The notes under the pieces were generated by a model. It ran no database searches. It worked only from the letters and a program-made list of their open reading frames with translations, and had not been told where the DNA came from. Of a DNA stretch of 64,000 bases, positions 37,046-49,645 are shown piece by piece. Position 1 is the stretch's first letter; every line of letters begins with the position of its first letter. The position numbers and the translations under genes are program-made. Source of the stretch: Enoplolaimus lenunculus (lineage: Eukaryota; Nematoda; Enoplea; Enoplida; Thoracostomopsidae); contig JASANG010003839.1 of the NCBI GenBank assembly GCA_030248215.1, positions 1 to 64,000 of the forward strand, written 5' to 3'.

Positions 37046-40000
37046 TTATCCGCTTACAAACTTAACACCTTTCTCAATACTCGACTTCAGTTCTGGAATT
37101 GCCTTTTCCAAACATTTCTGCTCGTAATCTGACAATTTGCCAAGGCCAAGATTTTTTTCAAGTCCATTCTTCTGAAAAAACAATAAAACTCGATAGTATC
37201 AGTTAATCTCTAACAAAAATTTCCAAAATATTCATTTTGAAGAACCAAACTGCATGGTATCAACAGGTAAATCTCAACATAAACCGTAGCTTTAAAATTG
37301 CTCGGTACTTTAGACAAAAAATAACAAACAAAAGATTTTAGCAAATGCATTCTAGCATAAATGACTACATTACTAATTTTTAATTCTACGGCTACTTGGA
37401 GTTACTGGATTTCGAACCAATAATGGCAATTATAGTACTGCTTACCTATGCGACACACGCTAAGTTCAAACTCGTCAGTTATTTTGATAAAATTTTACAC
37501 ATTAGCAAACACAACGCTAATCGGCGGTTATTTCTACAGCTATACATTTTCTGTTCCTCTCGATCAAAAAATATAAGTACACCAGTCGTAGTGAGACTAC
37601 ATGTATTGAGCGAAGCTCGAACACATTTAAGCAGTTAAGCTAATATGCAAATTAGTTGTTAGCTAACTATCCATTTCTTGGTTTTGGATGTTTGTAAACA
37701 ATTTATTCAGATTCCTCGCACTCACAAACCCTAAAATAGTCGTAATAATTTTAGAATATTTAGGCTTTTTGTAAACAGTCTATGCAGATTTCGCTTACCC
37801 AAAAAACTTTAATGCTGAAATTAGATTGCTTCTAATTGTAATAATTAGTGAAATAATGTAGAAAGTCCTAATTTAGGCTTAATTAATTATGCAAATTAGC
37901 CTGTAACTAAAAAACGACTTAACATTTTAAAACCCCAATGCGAGGTTAACACCCCAAGATAATTGGCTTTCAAACAAAAAACAGTTTATCAAAATCGGTT
38001 CTGCCGTTCTTGAGATTCTTTTCGGAAGGACCGACGGTCGGACGGACATCCAGCTCTCGATCCCGGAATACGCAACATAAAACGCTTCGCGAAACTCTGA
38101 GCTTCGCTCGGATTTTCGCTTCGCTCAATGATCCTAAATTGTTTAAAATAATGATAAAGACATTTTGTTTTCCAAACAATTTTTTAACCAAAATACCAAC
38201 TTTTTATTAAAAAAAACAATAACGAGAAAAACAACCACTGACCGACAACTGAACCGGATTCGCAAAATATTCTACGCCGGGAACAACATCCGATTTGACA
38301 TACGCGCATTCAACAACGTTCGAGTCACCATTTAATGCAGACAATAACTAAAATATACAAACAGCCATTGTAGCAGCACTTGCTACTTGAACCAACCGTT
38401 CAGGCGATCATCTCTAGCAATGAATAAATAGGTATAACATATAAAATGCTGGAGGTTTTTTGAAGTATGAATATTTCGTGCACACTTTTTAATTTTAGAT
38501 TTGACCTAAAACGTACCGAATTCACAAATGACACACCAGCGTACGCCATCGATAAAGTTGCTGAGCCCTAAAACATCAAAAATACAGAAAACTTAAAACA
38601 ATTCTACGTAAATTTGAAGCAATAATTGTTCCAAAACAGTGGTTATTTCTTTAAAAATTGACTGTCTACCAGTGCAATATCAGCCACCAGTTGATGACAA
38701 GCCCCATAAATTGAAATGTGATGAACGATAAGGCCAGAAATTTAGCACTTTTTGCCCTAAAAATATTCATCTTTCGATGTAGTTTTAGATTAGTAGATGT
38801 CACAGTTCGCTTGTTTAAAATATGTTACTACTTGGTGACAGAAGCTACACACGTAACAGCTGAAACTACGAGTCCGAAATATTTTAAATGGCCAGTGAGT
38901 TGCAACCGGCGGTTGTTCGACAAAATACAAATTTAACTACTACGCATGAATCATTAGCCTACATGTCATCAATAAGTTTAAGATTGTACCATAAGAAACT
39001 CTTCAATACTAAGTATATCCAAAACACCGTGCTTGTACACTTTTACACAGGCTTGCTTAGGCATTAGAAAAACGTTTATATACCTAACCATTAACTATAA
39101 ATGTAGAGAGTGTAGAAGAGCCCAAAACATTCCGAGACTTACCGCTCCAGCTTTTGCTTTCACAACTTCAGTGCCCGCTTCTTGAATTCTTCCTGTCATC
39201 GCATCCAAAGCTTTATCGTCAAACGTTATAGAAGGTTTACATTGCGATATCACCGGAATAATAGTAATTCCGGCATGTCCACCAATTACCGGTATACTAA
39301 CCTGCGATACATCAAGCTCCTGCAAGGAAACAGATCAATTTTCTACGTTTACACACTAAACTAACAGATAAACATTGAAACTGTAATGTTGTTTTCATAC
39401 ATTACTATTACTATTATCATTATTATTATTATTATTTTTATTTTTATTATTATTATTTATTGTTGTTGTTGTTGTTGTTGTTGTTAATGTTGAGATTTTC
39501 AAAGCAATTTTTTGAAACGTAACCACAAAAATATACTTTTTATTAAATTATTTCTAATATAAGAAAACATTCTCATCATTTTGGCTCCATCAAAAATCAA
39601 AATTAAATTCTTAAAACATTATCAACAATGGGTTAATTTTCAAATGAAAGCCCTTCATTGCTTATCATCCTGTTTCGGTTTCTAAGTTACGAGCATCGTT
39701 TGAAAGAAAACTGTTACCAAGAAAAGCTAGAAACTAATGCCCACACATGACGAAACTTTCGCGACTTTGGCTAAAACGGACCAGGCTAGAACATGTGTTC
39801 AGACGCGTACGCCGTACGCAGGGAAAGGGTCTGGGGATAGCTCTACACGCATCCCAGTTCATAGATCAAGACATTGTTCTGTTAGGCAAATATACCAGAT
39901 TTTGAATAACGGACTGAAATGTTCCATATTTTGTACATAAAAAGCTTCGTTTGAAAGAAAACTGTTACTAAGAAAAGTTAAAAACTAATGCCCACACATG

Positions 40001-43000
40001 ACGAAACTTTCGCGACTTTGGCCAAAACGGACACGGCTATAACATGTGTTCAGACGTGTACGCAGGGAAAGGGTCTGGGGCTAGCTCTACACCCATCCCA
40101 ATCCATAAACCAAGACATTGTTCTGTTAGGCCAATATACCAGATTTTGAATAACGGACTGAAATGTTCCATATTTTGTACATAAAACCTTTACCAATTTT
40201 AACGCTTGCGACGCCCATGCAACTGTTTTCAATTTCAATACTTTATAAGACAAGCTATACAACGCTTCTCAATCACAGCAGTGAAACTCTTTTGTTTACA
40301 AACTTGCTCGTAAACTGACAAAACCTAAAAACTTCAAATATCACAAATAGAAACAACTAACCTTTGCTTCGGCGATGAAAGTCCGAGCACGTACAACATC
40401 CAATGTTGTTACGCCAAAAATACGTTTCGGATCGTAAACACCGGCCTTTTTAAACACTTCAGACGCAATAGGAACTGTAGAATTTACCTGAAATTAAATG
40501 TTTATACAACACTGTAATTGCTATGCTGCACCTTGCAAAAACGCATAACATACGCAGTTAAACCTTATCTAGCTTATAGTTTTAACAAGTTAGGCGATGG
40601 ATAATAGGCCGTTTTATTTATGTCCCACTATAAACTTGAGTGCGTTAGTCTGCAACCAAAACCTACGTAGTATGTATATTTAGTGTACTGTAACACACCC
40701 CATAAATTTTAACACTAACCGGATTCGTAATTATGCAAATCATTGCTTTTGGACACTTTTGTGCTGCAGTTGCACATAAATCACGCACAATTCCAGCATT
40801 TGTATTGAACAAATCGTCTCGTGTCATTCCTGAAAGCATTAGAGTAAGCAGAGGGTCCGCACTGTTCCTTCTACAACTAAAAATGTTAAGTCATTATTTA
40901 CCGCGAAACAGTATATCAAATGAGTTTATGCAGAAATGGCGGCCGAGATTCAAATACAGTTGGGACCCTGATAGATTATTTATTGGTTCGAGTTTCGTTA
41001 TTTTACCTGATTCCAACTTTAAAAAGTTAATAGCATTGTGCCAGGGATGGCCGTCTCGGTCTCGGCAAGTCTCAGTATTTGGCAGGTCTCAGTCTTGGAT
41101 TCGGTTTTTGACTATCGGTGGTTGGGAACCGAGACTAGAGGTCGAAACTTCAGCAAATGTATCGCTGTATTGTTGAAGTAATCGATGCCTGACACGAATA
41201 AAATTTCGCTGTGAATCTATGAATTTTCATAGTTACACAATGAGCAGATATTCTGAAAAAACACAAAAAACTGATAAACACAAAAAACTACGAAAACCTC
41301 ATTAGAAATAATTTATTTTGTCGGTGACGACCAAAAATTGAGCGAGACCGAGACTTTTCACGCCGGTCTCGGTAGGTTGGTGTTGGTAGTCAAATCTCGG
41401 TCTCGGTTTTTAACCGAGACCGTTCATCCCTGCTTTGTGGCACGTGCGGTGCAGCTAATTTAAATACGTTTAACCCTCGGTTAACTTCTACTCTTGTTTG
41501 TTTGTTAACCATTATGATGTGCGCTACCAGGAAAACACTGAAAATTGTCCTCAAATTACATCCCCGAGAACTTTTTATTTCCCGCGGAAATTTTTACGCC
41601 CCTCACTCCCAGCAGTTGCCCACATCGCTTCCACAAAACCAAGTCTTGTGTACGCGCCTGTCTGAAAACATTGTTAAATATAGACATGGTTGCAAAGCAA
41701 TAAATAAAATCTTATTTGCATCAGCTTATGTTTTTTAAATTTTTTGGCACTATTCAAATTTCGACAAGACTTGTGGTTTAATAAACACTTACTAGTACGT
41801 TAAAATTTAAACCTGTAGTAATTTAAAGCTCTAGTCCAGTTGAATTCTGAACGCATTTAAAAGACAAACGATGTTTAAAACACCCACTGTAATTTGAAAA
41901 CACCAAAAAACCCAATTCCAATTTGGAAAAACAAGTCTGTGCTGTTGACTTGACGCCGGTATACAAAACTAACACAGGCCAATAGACACTGCCAAAACAC
42001 ACACATTTCACTCAGTCATATCTCAAACAACGGCTAAATCATAACTAATCTCTAGAACCACACCTGGCTTCCGAGGTACACCAGCTGGTATAACGACAAC
42101 GTCTGCGCCATCCAATGATTTGCCCAGCTCTTCTGGTCCAGTGTGCGCACTAACGTGAGCATTCGTGCTAATATGTGACAAATCCGCGGCTACACCAGGT
42201 GTGTGAACAATATCGTACAAGCTAAATCAAATCAAAGCAGAAAACAGAACATGTCAATCATTCACCGTCATCTAGCGCGATAAAGTATACATTAGCCCGG
42301 TTGAGAAATTTGCGGGACAAACAATCTTTGTTGTTTTTTCTGGATTTTTAAATTTCAGGTGTTCAGCTTGTCTGTAACAGTTGAAAGGCTCGGCCTGTGA
42401 ATGGTTCAGCTTCGTACCTTGCATGTTTGTTTTTAGCAAATGCGAAAATAAAAAGCCTAATTTTGAGCCCACTCTTGTTATATTTCTAAGCTTCAATGTG
42501 AAAATAAGTCAAAACTAATTCTAAGCGAAAACAATAGCTTAATCCTACGATACACCTCTATTTTATAGTGCCTTGGAAAATCTGGATGCCCAACAGTAAA
42601 AGGAAAACGGACCAAACAAATATTGCAACTGACCGCAGGGTCGTTGTTTTAAGTGTTAAGCTTTCTTCCGAAAACACTTTGAATAACATAGGCCACGGAA
42701 GGAAGAATTCTGAGTTACGTTCTGATATTTGCTATGCGTCCGTGCAATTTGTATTATCCTGAGCGCAATATGATAACAAAGGTTCGGATTCGGCAGAAAT
42801 CGATTTGGATTCGGTCAAACCATGGATCAAGTTCCACCATGCTTAGCGTATATCGGGATTTGAAAAAATTACCAGACACGGAACCGGAAAATGAAAGATA
42901 TATGCCACCGAAAAATTAATTTTAATTGTTTTTGCAATATTATTGGTGAAATAACCCTAGTTGGACGTCTGCAGAAGCTAGTTGTGAAATTTGATGTAAT

Positions 43001-43911
43001 AGAGAATGTATATCTCAAAATGAGTCTAGTGGGTCCTTAAAAAGTTTTATTAATAGCCATAGCGCTTTTTAAGGGCGCAATATGAGTGAATAATTATTAC
43101 TATGACGTTTTCGAAGCATAAATACATAAATACAAAATTGGTCTGTCTGAATTACTAAAGGGAAACCAGTGTGAAATTAGGGAATCTTCGTTTTGAATCT
43201 GGCGCGATATGAAAGTGGTTTTCCAAGGCCGATTACATATTTGAAAATTCTGCTCGGTGTTTCCTGTGTTGATTTTTCATGTTAAACTTTCACAAGAAAT
43301 AAACGTAAATAAAACTTGATAATAATAATCAATACAATCATCTTACTATATCGCAACGCAATACACAATAAATATGTACCTTAAATGCGAAACAATTGGA
43401 TTTAATTTGAGAAGTAGTGACATAGGTTGTCCAATTCCACCACTTGCACCCATAACAGCAACTTTTGCGCCTGATTTCTGCAAATAAATTCCAACATATA
43501 CGTACATCACTTAGCAAAGTAAGGAAATTATTGTAAATGTTCGAAGAAACGTGCAGGAAAGCCATACAACTGACTTACTTGTACTCACAATTAACGAAGA
43601 CTTCGACCACAGTATTACGCTATGTAGCTCTGGTTCATTACGCAGCTTGTTACAAAAGTTGCGTGAAGATCTTGACAACTTTACACAATGCAAACTTTCA
43701 ATTAAGGAACATTACAACTAACTTCCAAACTATTTTAACTACGAACCTTTGTAAAAACCATTTAATTACCAAATTTGAAATAAACGAGTAGAAAAACATG
43801 CACTGTTCGCCAAGATTTGGTTATACTTATATATTGACCACTTACCCCATGATGAGCATATCTTCTCGAGTCAGAAACGACCCTGAACAAATTTTTCATC
43901 AGATGACGCAT
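37046..43911 (-). CDS. MDH2: Mitochondrial malate dehydrogenase, nine exons, complete
   Basis: Exons, in coding order: 43911-43846, 43477-43380, 42221-42064, 40829-40720, 40487-40362, 39319-39143, 38567-38517, 38347-38243 and 37171-37046. Joined in phase they give 338 residues, the usual length for mitochondrial MDH. The enzyme oxidises malate to oxaloacetate with NAD+ in the TCA cycle and malate-aspartate shuttle. Residues 1-22 (exon 1) are Arg-rich with hydrophobic spacing, a fitting matrix-targeting peptide. Exon 2 has the NAD-binding GASGGIGQ. Exons 3-4 carry the substrate arginines in VPRKPGMTRDD. Exon 4 has ITNPVNS with exon 5. Exon 6 has [12 protein letters not shown] with the catalytic His, and [17 protein letters not shown]. 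Exon 7 is only 51 bp ([11 protein letters not shown]). Exon 8 ends FANPVQLS, and exon 9 begins [14 protein letters not shown]. All introns are GT-AG; the exon 3 donor (GTGTGG) is weak. Introns are 169-1,234 bp and hold repeats of families B, E, G and H. Confidence 0.95.
37584..38125 (+). mobile_element. Family G repeat in MDH intron 8
   Basis: AGTCGTAGTGAGACTACATG, then TAAGCTAATATGCAAATTAG with a subrepeat, then CCCCAATGCGAGGTTAACACC, ATCGGTTCTGCCGTTCTTGA and a GGACCGACGGTCGGACGGAC tract. The same order recurs, longer, at 62,888-63,694. The far end, AACGCTTCGCGAAACTCTGA, runs into AGCTTCGCTCGG text. Non-coding. Confidence 0.65.
39404..39486 (+). repeat. Compound (ATT)n/(TTG)n microsatellite in MDH intron 5
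   Basis: About 50 bp of ATT/TTA triplets pass directly into about 30 bp of TTG triplets. It lies inside the intron between exons 5 and 6. Confidence 0.85.
39696..40187. repeat. 252-bp tandem duplication in MDH intron 5
   Basis: CGTTTGAAAGAAAACTGTTA begins at 39,696 and again at 39,948. The two units stay collinear to TTTTGTACATAAAA, with a few substitutions and one small deletion in the second (GCGTACGCCGTACGC against GTGTACGC). Direct duplication, clearly younger than most repeats here. Confidence 0.85.
41042..41432 (+). mobile_element. Family E (TCTCGG hexamer) hAT-like MITE in MDH intron 3
   Basis: Starts CAGGGATGGCCGTCTCGG and ends CCGAGACCGTTCATCCCTG. Flanking 8-mers are CATTGTGC and CTTTGTGG (6 of 8). 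TCTCGG/CCGAGA hexamers fill both ends (five or more per side, some degenerate). Fragments of the same family lie in two PP1 introns (51,570-51,693 and 53,505-53,610). Confidence 0.75.
42770..42968 (+). mobile_element. Family H and family B fragments in MDH intron 2
   Basis: GGTTCGGATTCGG near 42,781 with TTGGATTCGG near 42,803 belongs to the GGATTC group. From about 42,848 the text ACGGAACCGGAAAATG, TATGCCACCGAAAAATTAA and AAATAACCCTAG matches the interior of the family B copy at 35,789-36,085. Confidence 0.55.
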
Positions 43912-44969
43912 TTCAAAATCCAGCAAACAGGGTTTTTAAAATAGATAGCAATCGCTGTTCTGAAACGCATGAGTGCTCAACAAACCAAGCTATAAGTCAA
44001 AGGAATTGTTGGCACAACCAAAAAACAAATCTTCTATTTAAATCCACGTTCAACGTAGCCTAAACTCAACTGTCGAAAGAAACTGCGATTAACTTAACCA
44101 ATAGCTATGTAGTTTTTGTATCAAACTCTATCAAATATAAGGCAAAATACGAATCCCTAATACGAGTCCGTAAGCCGTAATTGGACTCCATAAATGTCAA
44201 TTATCCCTAATTGTAGCGCATAAATGACTCCAGGACCAAATATTTTGACTTCGTGAGGTCTTTCAGAACTCAGAATTCTGAATCGATAGAACTCATCATG
44301 AGTTAATCAACTAACCCGGAATTAAATCAGCTCATAGTGAGTTAATATTTACTGTTACCAATTCAAAAATAATCAGAAATGATCAATTAGTACTCTGAAT
44401 TGATTATCAACTAATCAGAATTTACAGTGGACCGATAAATATCAAGCTAGTGTTTTTAATCATTGAAACACGTTAGTGTTTACAATATATGTTTCAAGCA
44501 TCGAGAATGCACGCTTTTTGAAAGTTTTGCAGAATGTTCTCTGCAGGAAAGCAGAGCTGGAATGAGGTAACTTGCGCATAGAATATCCTAATTAGCCGCT
44601 TCGACACCATACACAAATTGGACAGCTGAACGTCTCATTTAAGTTGTTATTAAAAGTTTGATTTTTGTATTTTTCGAAAAATTGTATTACAAATATGTAA
44701 TTACCATAGCTAGTCGATATTATTGTGTCATGCTAATGACAACGTGCAATAGATTACATGTCACTGCGATGTTTGTTCTACTGAAATTGCTAACTAAGAC
44801 AGTAATATTTTGTAATAACCTCCCATGCATTATAGCTTAGAACAGGCTGCTTTTTGGTGGATTGCAATGGAGCAAGTATACGGTTTAGACTTATATTTTG
44901 TTTAGGCTTAGGCGTACGCTTAGGAGTAGACTTAGCATAAAACCTTACAGTATCCCATGTAAAAGAAAG
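43912..44969. other. 5' flank of MDH
   Basis: Upstream of the MDH start codon on the minus strand, so it should contain the promoter; no motif can be named with confidence. A reverse family A fragment lies at about 44,150-44,250. AGTTAATC/TGAATTGATTATCAAC palindromic text lies at 44,290-44,430, and a family K block (TTAGGCTTAGGCGTACGC) at 44,890-44,940. Confidence 0.45.
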
Positions 44970-45895
44970 AAACTAGGTAAAAGTGCCCCTAGAAGGGACA
45001 GATTGTGATATGTTTCGCTTGAAGCATGTAAAAGAGTTTAAACAAGGGTTAGTTAGACCATAGGTCGAAGGTAATGCTTATAATATTAGCTCCATAACTT
45101 CTATGAAAATAGTTGTCTCTATATCTTTGACGGCTGTCTTTCAGTGTTAACACGCTTGCGGTCAGTGAAACAAGAAACATATGGGCCCAACGAACTTTCA
45201 TCTGTTAAGCTATAAATTGACACTATGGGTTTTCAAGGCGTTCTAAAGTACAACTTTCAACATGCCTTTCGTATAACAGTCAGTTGCTTTTTAAAGTTAT
45301 CTCAATTGAGGCAGAACATGTTCTTTGAAATATTTAGCAACGTTTGAATGGTATTTTCTAGATGACTAGCTTAAATATGTCACGGCACAGAACACAATTT
45401 GGAAAAGTTTCTCGACTTCACATCATCAAATTGTCATGGTAAAGATAGGTAAAATAGTCGAGCACGTATGCGTGACATTTTTTATTCGATAATCAATATT
45501 CGCAATTTGTAATCTTGCAATATTGAAATATTTACTAATCAAGTTTTAGAAACATAAATATTTTAAAACTCAAAAAATATCCTCTTCCAATGAAGAATGC
45601 TAGATTAGATCATTTATAAACTGAACATTGTAAAACCCAACAAACGCTAAAATTAAGCTAATAGGTGATGTCCGCTGGGTCCATATGTTTCTTGTTTCAC
45701 TGACCGCAAGCGTGTTAACACTGAAAGACAGCCGTCAAAGATATAGAGACAACTATTTTCATAGAAGTTATGGAGCTAATATTATAAGCATTACCTTCGA
45801 CCTATGGTCTAACTAACCCTTGTTTAAACTCTTTTACATGCTTCAAGCCAAACATATCATAATCTGTCCCTTCTAGGGGCACTTTTACCTAGTTT
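44970..45895. mobile_element. Fold-back element with ~220-bp inverted arms
   Basis: The arm 44,970-45,192 (AAACTAGGTAAAAGTGCCCC onward) is repeated in inverse at 45,673-45,895 with only one clear mismatch before the inner ends drift apart. About 480 bp of unrelated AT-rich DNA separates the arms. No open frame for a transposase and no clear target duplication are seen. The arm identity implies recent mobility or gene conversion between arms. It stands about 1 kb upstream of MDH. Confidence 0.85.
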
Positions 45896-46478
45896 TGGTA
45901 TGTTTTAAGAAATCAAAATTTTAAATAAAATCAACAATTTAAAACAGTTTAATCGCCAAATCTCGCCTCACTTCCGGCAAGTTTTTGTTCAGCTCCGGCT
46001 CTGGTATTTCCCACCTCTGGTTGAACTGTGAGCCCCGGTACTGTAGCCAGTTCTCAAATCCAGGTACCTTAAAGTGCAGTTGTTGCAGTACTCAAAACGT
46101 CCAATGGTCGTTTAGAAACTATTACGACAATTAACATGCCGTATGCACAGCAATGAATACATCCGTACCTGAAGTCCTGGAAACATATGTTTTGCCCGGA
46201 CTCCCTTCATAGGGAGTAAGGACATTCACCACTGTCTAACTACACTACTGGAGATGTCTCAAATCCCAAACCAGAATGTGGTTTTATATGCAGTTCCAAA
46301 CGCGGTGGTTGGAAAACTTTTTACACTAGCGCGTCCGTTTTAACATAGATGACCCATTAAATTGAAAGCGAAAATTCCAGTCCGCTTGTCCTGAGTTACT
46401 TCGAACGAAAACCCAAGCCGTGCTCTGTCGCTCTGTTTTAAAACAACAGTTATAAATTTACTATTAATCATACCCAAA

Positions 46479-46719
46479 CTGTAGCGACCGGAATAAGCGT
46501 GGAAACTAATATTTCTTATGTCACTCCGGAGAATATTGCATATATTGCCTAAATTGCCTTACCTCCGGCTCCGGCGAGTTTCGTTGAAATTCGGCTTCGG
46601 TAGTTTCCAATTTTATTTGCACCCTGTTATCTGCTACCTAGAGTCTAAAAAATAGCGATATAAACTGCTATTGCTTGTGTCTGAAAATGGGAACCCATCT
46701 TTAAGTCGAGTCACTACAG
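46479..46719 (+). mobile_element. Family A remnant containing a CCGGAG-type fragment
   Basis: Ends CTGTAGCGACCGGAATAAGC and GAGTCACTACAG belong to family A. The middle is replaced at about 46,556-46,628 by CTCCGGCTCCGGCGAG...TTGCACCCTG, half of a CCGGAG-hexamer element. A similar CTCCGG fragment lies just outside at 45,965-46,060. Confidence 0.6.
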
Positions 46720-46873
46720 TGGTAAATGACGACGATGTATCAAGAGACAGAGTAATTGTAAAGTTCATCCGCTGAAAGCAGATTACATATTTCAAATTGT
46801 TTAATGAACATCCGTCAACAAAACTACGGTAAATAAATCAATCATCCGCTAACAAAACTAGGGTATATAATAG

Positions 46874-47476
46874 GAATGTGCCGATGCCGATTATTCTGAA
46901 ATTTTGCTGCCGACTACAACTTTCGTACACTGCGCATAGTAAGCACATAGGACACTAAATAGCATCATTAAGCGAAGACTTAATTTCAGGGATGTGTTAC
47001 TAAAGATTAATTTGATATATCAACAAATCTGAAACACTCTACAGGACTTTTTACGCATAAGCGCGAATACCGGCAGACAATTTATCCTACTATGCTTAGG
47101 CTGCACATAAAAAATCTGTAGTGTATTTGTATTGTTGCAGATTCGTCCTAATAAAAATAGCCAGTTATCAGATATGATGTCCTTTTGTTAAGAATAAAAC
47201 GTTGCTTCGAAAGGTTATAGATGAACTATGCGTTAGTCGGTGTCCTTTGGTCTCATTCTATGAAAACGATAAGTTCATTTTTAAATGGACAATTTTCCCT
47301 GATCGGGCCATTTTTCCAGTTTTCCTAATGAAATAGCCAAATTCCGTTTTCCCAGATTTCATTAATGAGCGGACGCCATGTTTTACGTACAAAAAGTATC
47401 GACATTTTTAGCAGTGCCGATGCCGACACGAGCAAAAGTACAGATTATTACCAATGCCGATTAATCGGCACAACCC
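46874..47476 (+). mobile_element. Family D (GCCGAT) element, TA-flanked, 603 bp
   Basis: It starts GGAATGTGCCGATGCCGAT and ends ATCGGCACAACCC, with TA on both sides (46,872-46,873 and 47,477-47,478). The ends match the pogo-linked element at 57,136-60,703. It is longer than the 366-bp copy and carries unrelated interior text, so something has inserted or been captured. Confidence 0.65.
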
Positions 47477-47478
47477 TA

Positions 47479-49406
47479 GTATATAACTCTGCAAAAAATC
47501 TGCGAGAAGCTGACGTTGAACACTTTACTGTAGCAGCAAAAGTTTCAGAAACACCTTGTTGCCAGTTGTGCAATTTTAAAACAGCGGTTAACCATGAGAT
47601 GTTCAATATATTCTACACATAGGCAACTGTAATTCATGCAAAAAAATACACACTAATATTTCACAAACTAAAACAAATATTTACACAAAAAACGCAAAAT
47701 TAATGCAATGGTGTGCAAAACACATTACACAAAAATCGTTAACACTCCACGCATGTCTTGACTTCTATGCAAAGATGTACAATGCAAAACAATCGTCACG
47801 ATTTGTTGACTACAATTACAACTGTGGTACACAAAAATCATCAAAATATCCAATTTCATTAAATCTTTTTAAAAATACGCCAATCAAAACGGAGTTTTTG
47901 ACCACAAATCCTCATGTAAAACCTAACCATCAGCAAAACGCTGTAAGTAACCTCCATTGAGATACAAGATGAGCTATTACGAACACCAAAACTATTTATT
48001 CTAAACTTCTTACTTTAAGAAACAAACTGCCACGTTTTTCGTTTGCGCAAAAATTTCCCTCAAACGTTTCTTATAATATATACTCATGAAAATATCACTC
48101 TTCTGATACGCACAACTGACTGAACGCAACACATACAGTATACATAGGTACTTGTGCGAATACTATGCTTGTATGACTGCACGTAATCATTGCTTTTAAG
48201 TATACGCAATAGCGCTACTAAGAACCGAGATTGAGCATCATTTTCAGCTCTAGCATATATGTATATTGAGATTTGGACTCGGTGCCTCAGACTACATATT
48301 ATGCAGCAGGCTATCTCTGACCGACTACACGTAGTTCAATATACAAAACTAAAGACCACTCTTTTATCAAACCTTGTTTAGCCGATAAGACTTCCGGTTG
48401 TTGCACAGTAAAATATAATGACAATGCTGTCTAAGCTTAAGTTTAAAACTAGTTGTTACATCAACGTCCGTAAGTTGCAAACAGTTGCTTTTAGTATTTC
48501 TAAATCTGGTTTTTAGAAACCATAAAATTTTTCATGACGTCTTTCGGTCGTGCAACAAAAATCTGATATTTATCTTGCTAGAAAAGTATCATTTCGTAAC
48601 TGTGCAATACAGATACAATTCGAAAACACAGCCGAGATTGTGTAAAGTGTTTTAAAACGCGGTTTACGTTCCACAAATAATTTTAAAGGACAAGAGCTCG
48701 TGTGACCATCTGAAAAGTTGAGAAAAATCACAAAACGGGGTTAACCCATGAACCCCTTTATAACTATTCAACTTGTACATACATATTACCGTGGTTATTC
48801 TGCCTAGAGTTGAAAAGAAATTTTTCTATGGAACATGCGCTTATGTTACGCACATATACATTTATGTATGCATGTATTTGTGTTCCATGTGAACGAACAA
48901 CAAACTATTTATAATACGAATTTATGTTTGTATCAACACCGAACAATATACCAAACACATCAACGTATAAAACACTGGAGACAGTATATAGCAAGGAGCA
49001 CTTCCCACTATACCGCTCGCTCAGTTACTGAACACACACGAACACCGCCTGCCGACCAAAGTACAATGCATATATTATGTAAATATACATATATACATAC
49101 ATATCAATTGTGGTTGCTGGCATATATGCATGGATATCTACTACTATATACGAATACATCAGTCTTTAGTATACGCAACCGCAAGCCATATTTCATCGCG
49201 TCTGCTCATGTGAAGTAACGGATTCAACCTGGACAATCTGGCTCTCGCTCCACACGCGACCTAATTTCACAATCGCAGCTGCGCTACTGGGCAAAGGGTT
49301 TTTGAAACAATTACTGATTCGGCATGAGTGAATATGTATATGTACGATATATGCATGCATAAGTGTAGAAATATTAATATTTATGTCTGTATACTATACA
49401 CTAGAG
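47479..49406. other. Intergenic DNA without recognised gene
   Basis: A 127-codon plus frame at 48,835-49,218 comes from ACATATACAT/CATACATA low-complexity text and is not a gene. No named repeat found. Confidence 0.35.
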
Positions 49407-49645
49407 TTGCACCGGGGCCAGATGGTGGCTAACGGTGGGAAATCTGTGTATTTTGTACTGTGTACAGCACACCGTAGGAAAATAAAAAATATCGTGTGCA
49501 CTAGTTTCTTGTGATTTTCATATTTTTATAACAAGAACAGAGCGTGATAGAATAGTTTTTCATGCCGGTCAATTAAGAGTCGTATATAAAAACTGGCTGG
49601 CAAATAACGTGCTGGCCCCGGTACCGGGGCTGAGCCCGGTCATCT
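49407..49645. mobile_element. Low-copy GC-ended element (GGGGCCAG / CTGGCCCC)
   Basis: TTGCACCGGGGCCAG at the left is matched by the inverse CTGGCCCCGGTACCGGGGC at the right. The interior has GTGTACAGCACACC, a local palindrome. The design (TGCACC plus CCGGGG at the ends) recalls family B with another hexamer. Only one copy is seen. Confidence 0.45.

Noticed and set aside
48835-49218. 127-codon plus frame rich in Tyr/His/Thr
   Set aside because: Derived from ACATATACAT-type low-complexity text; no domain.
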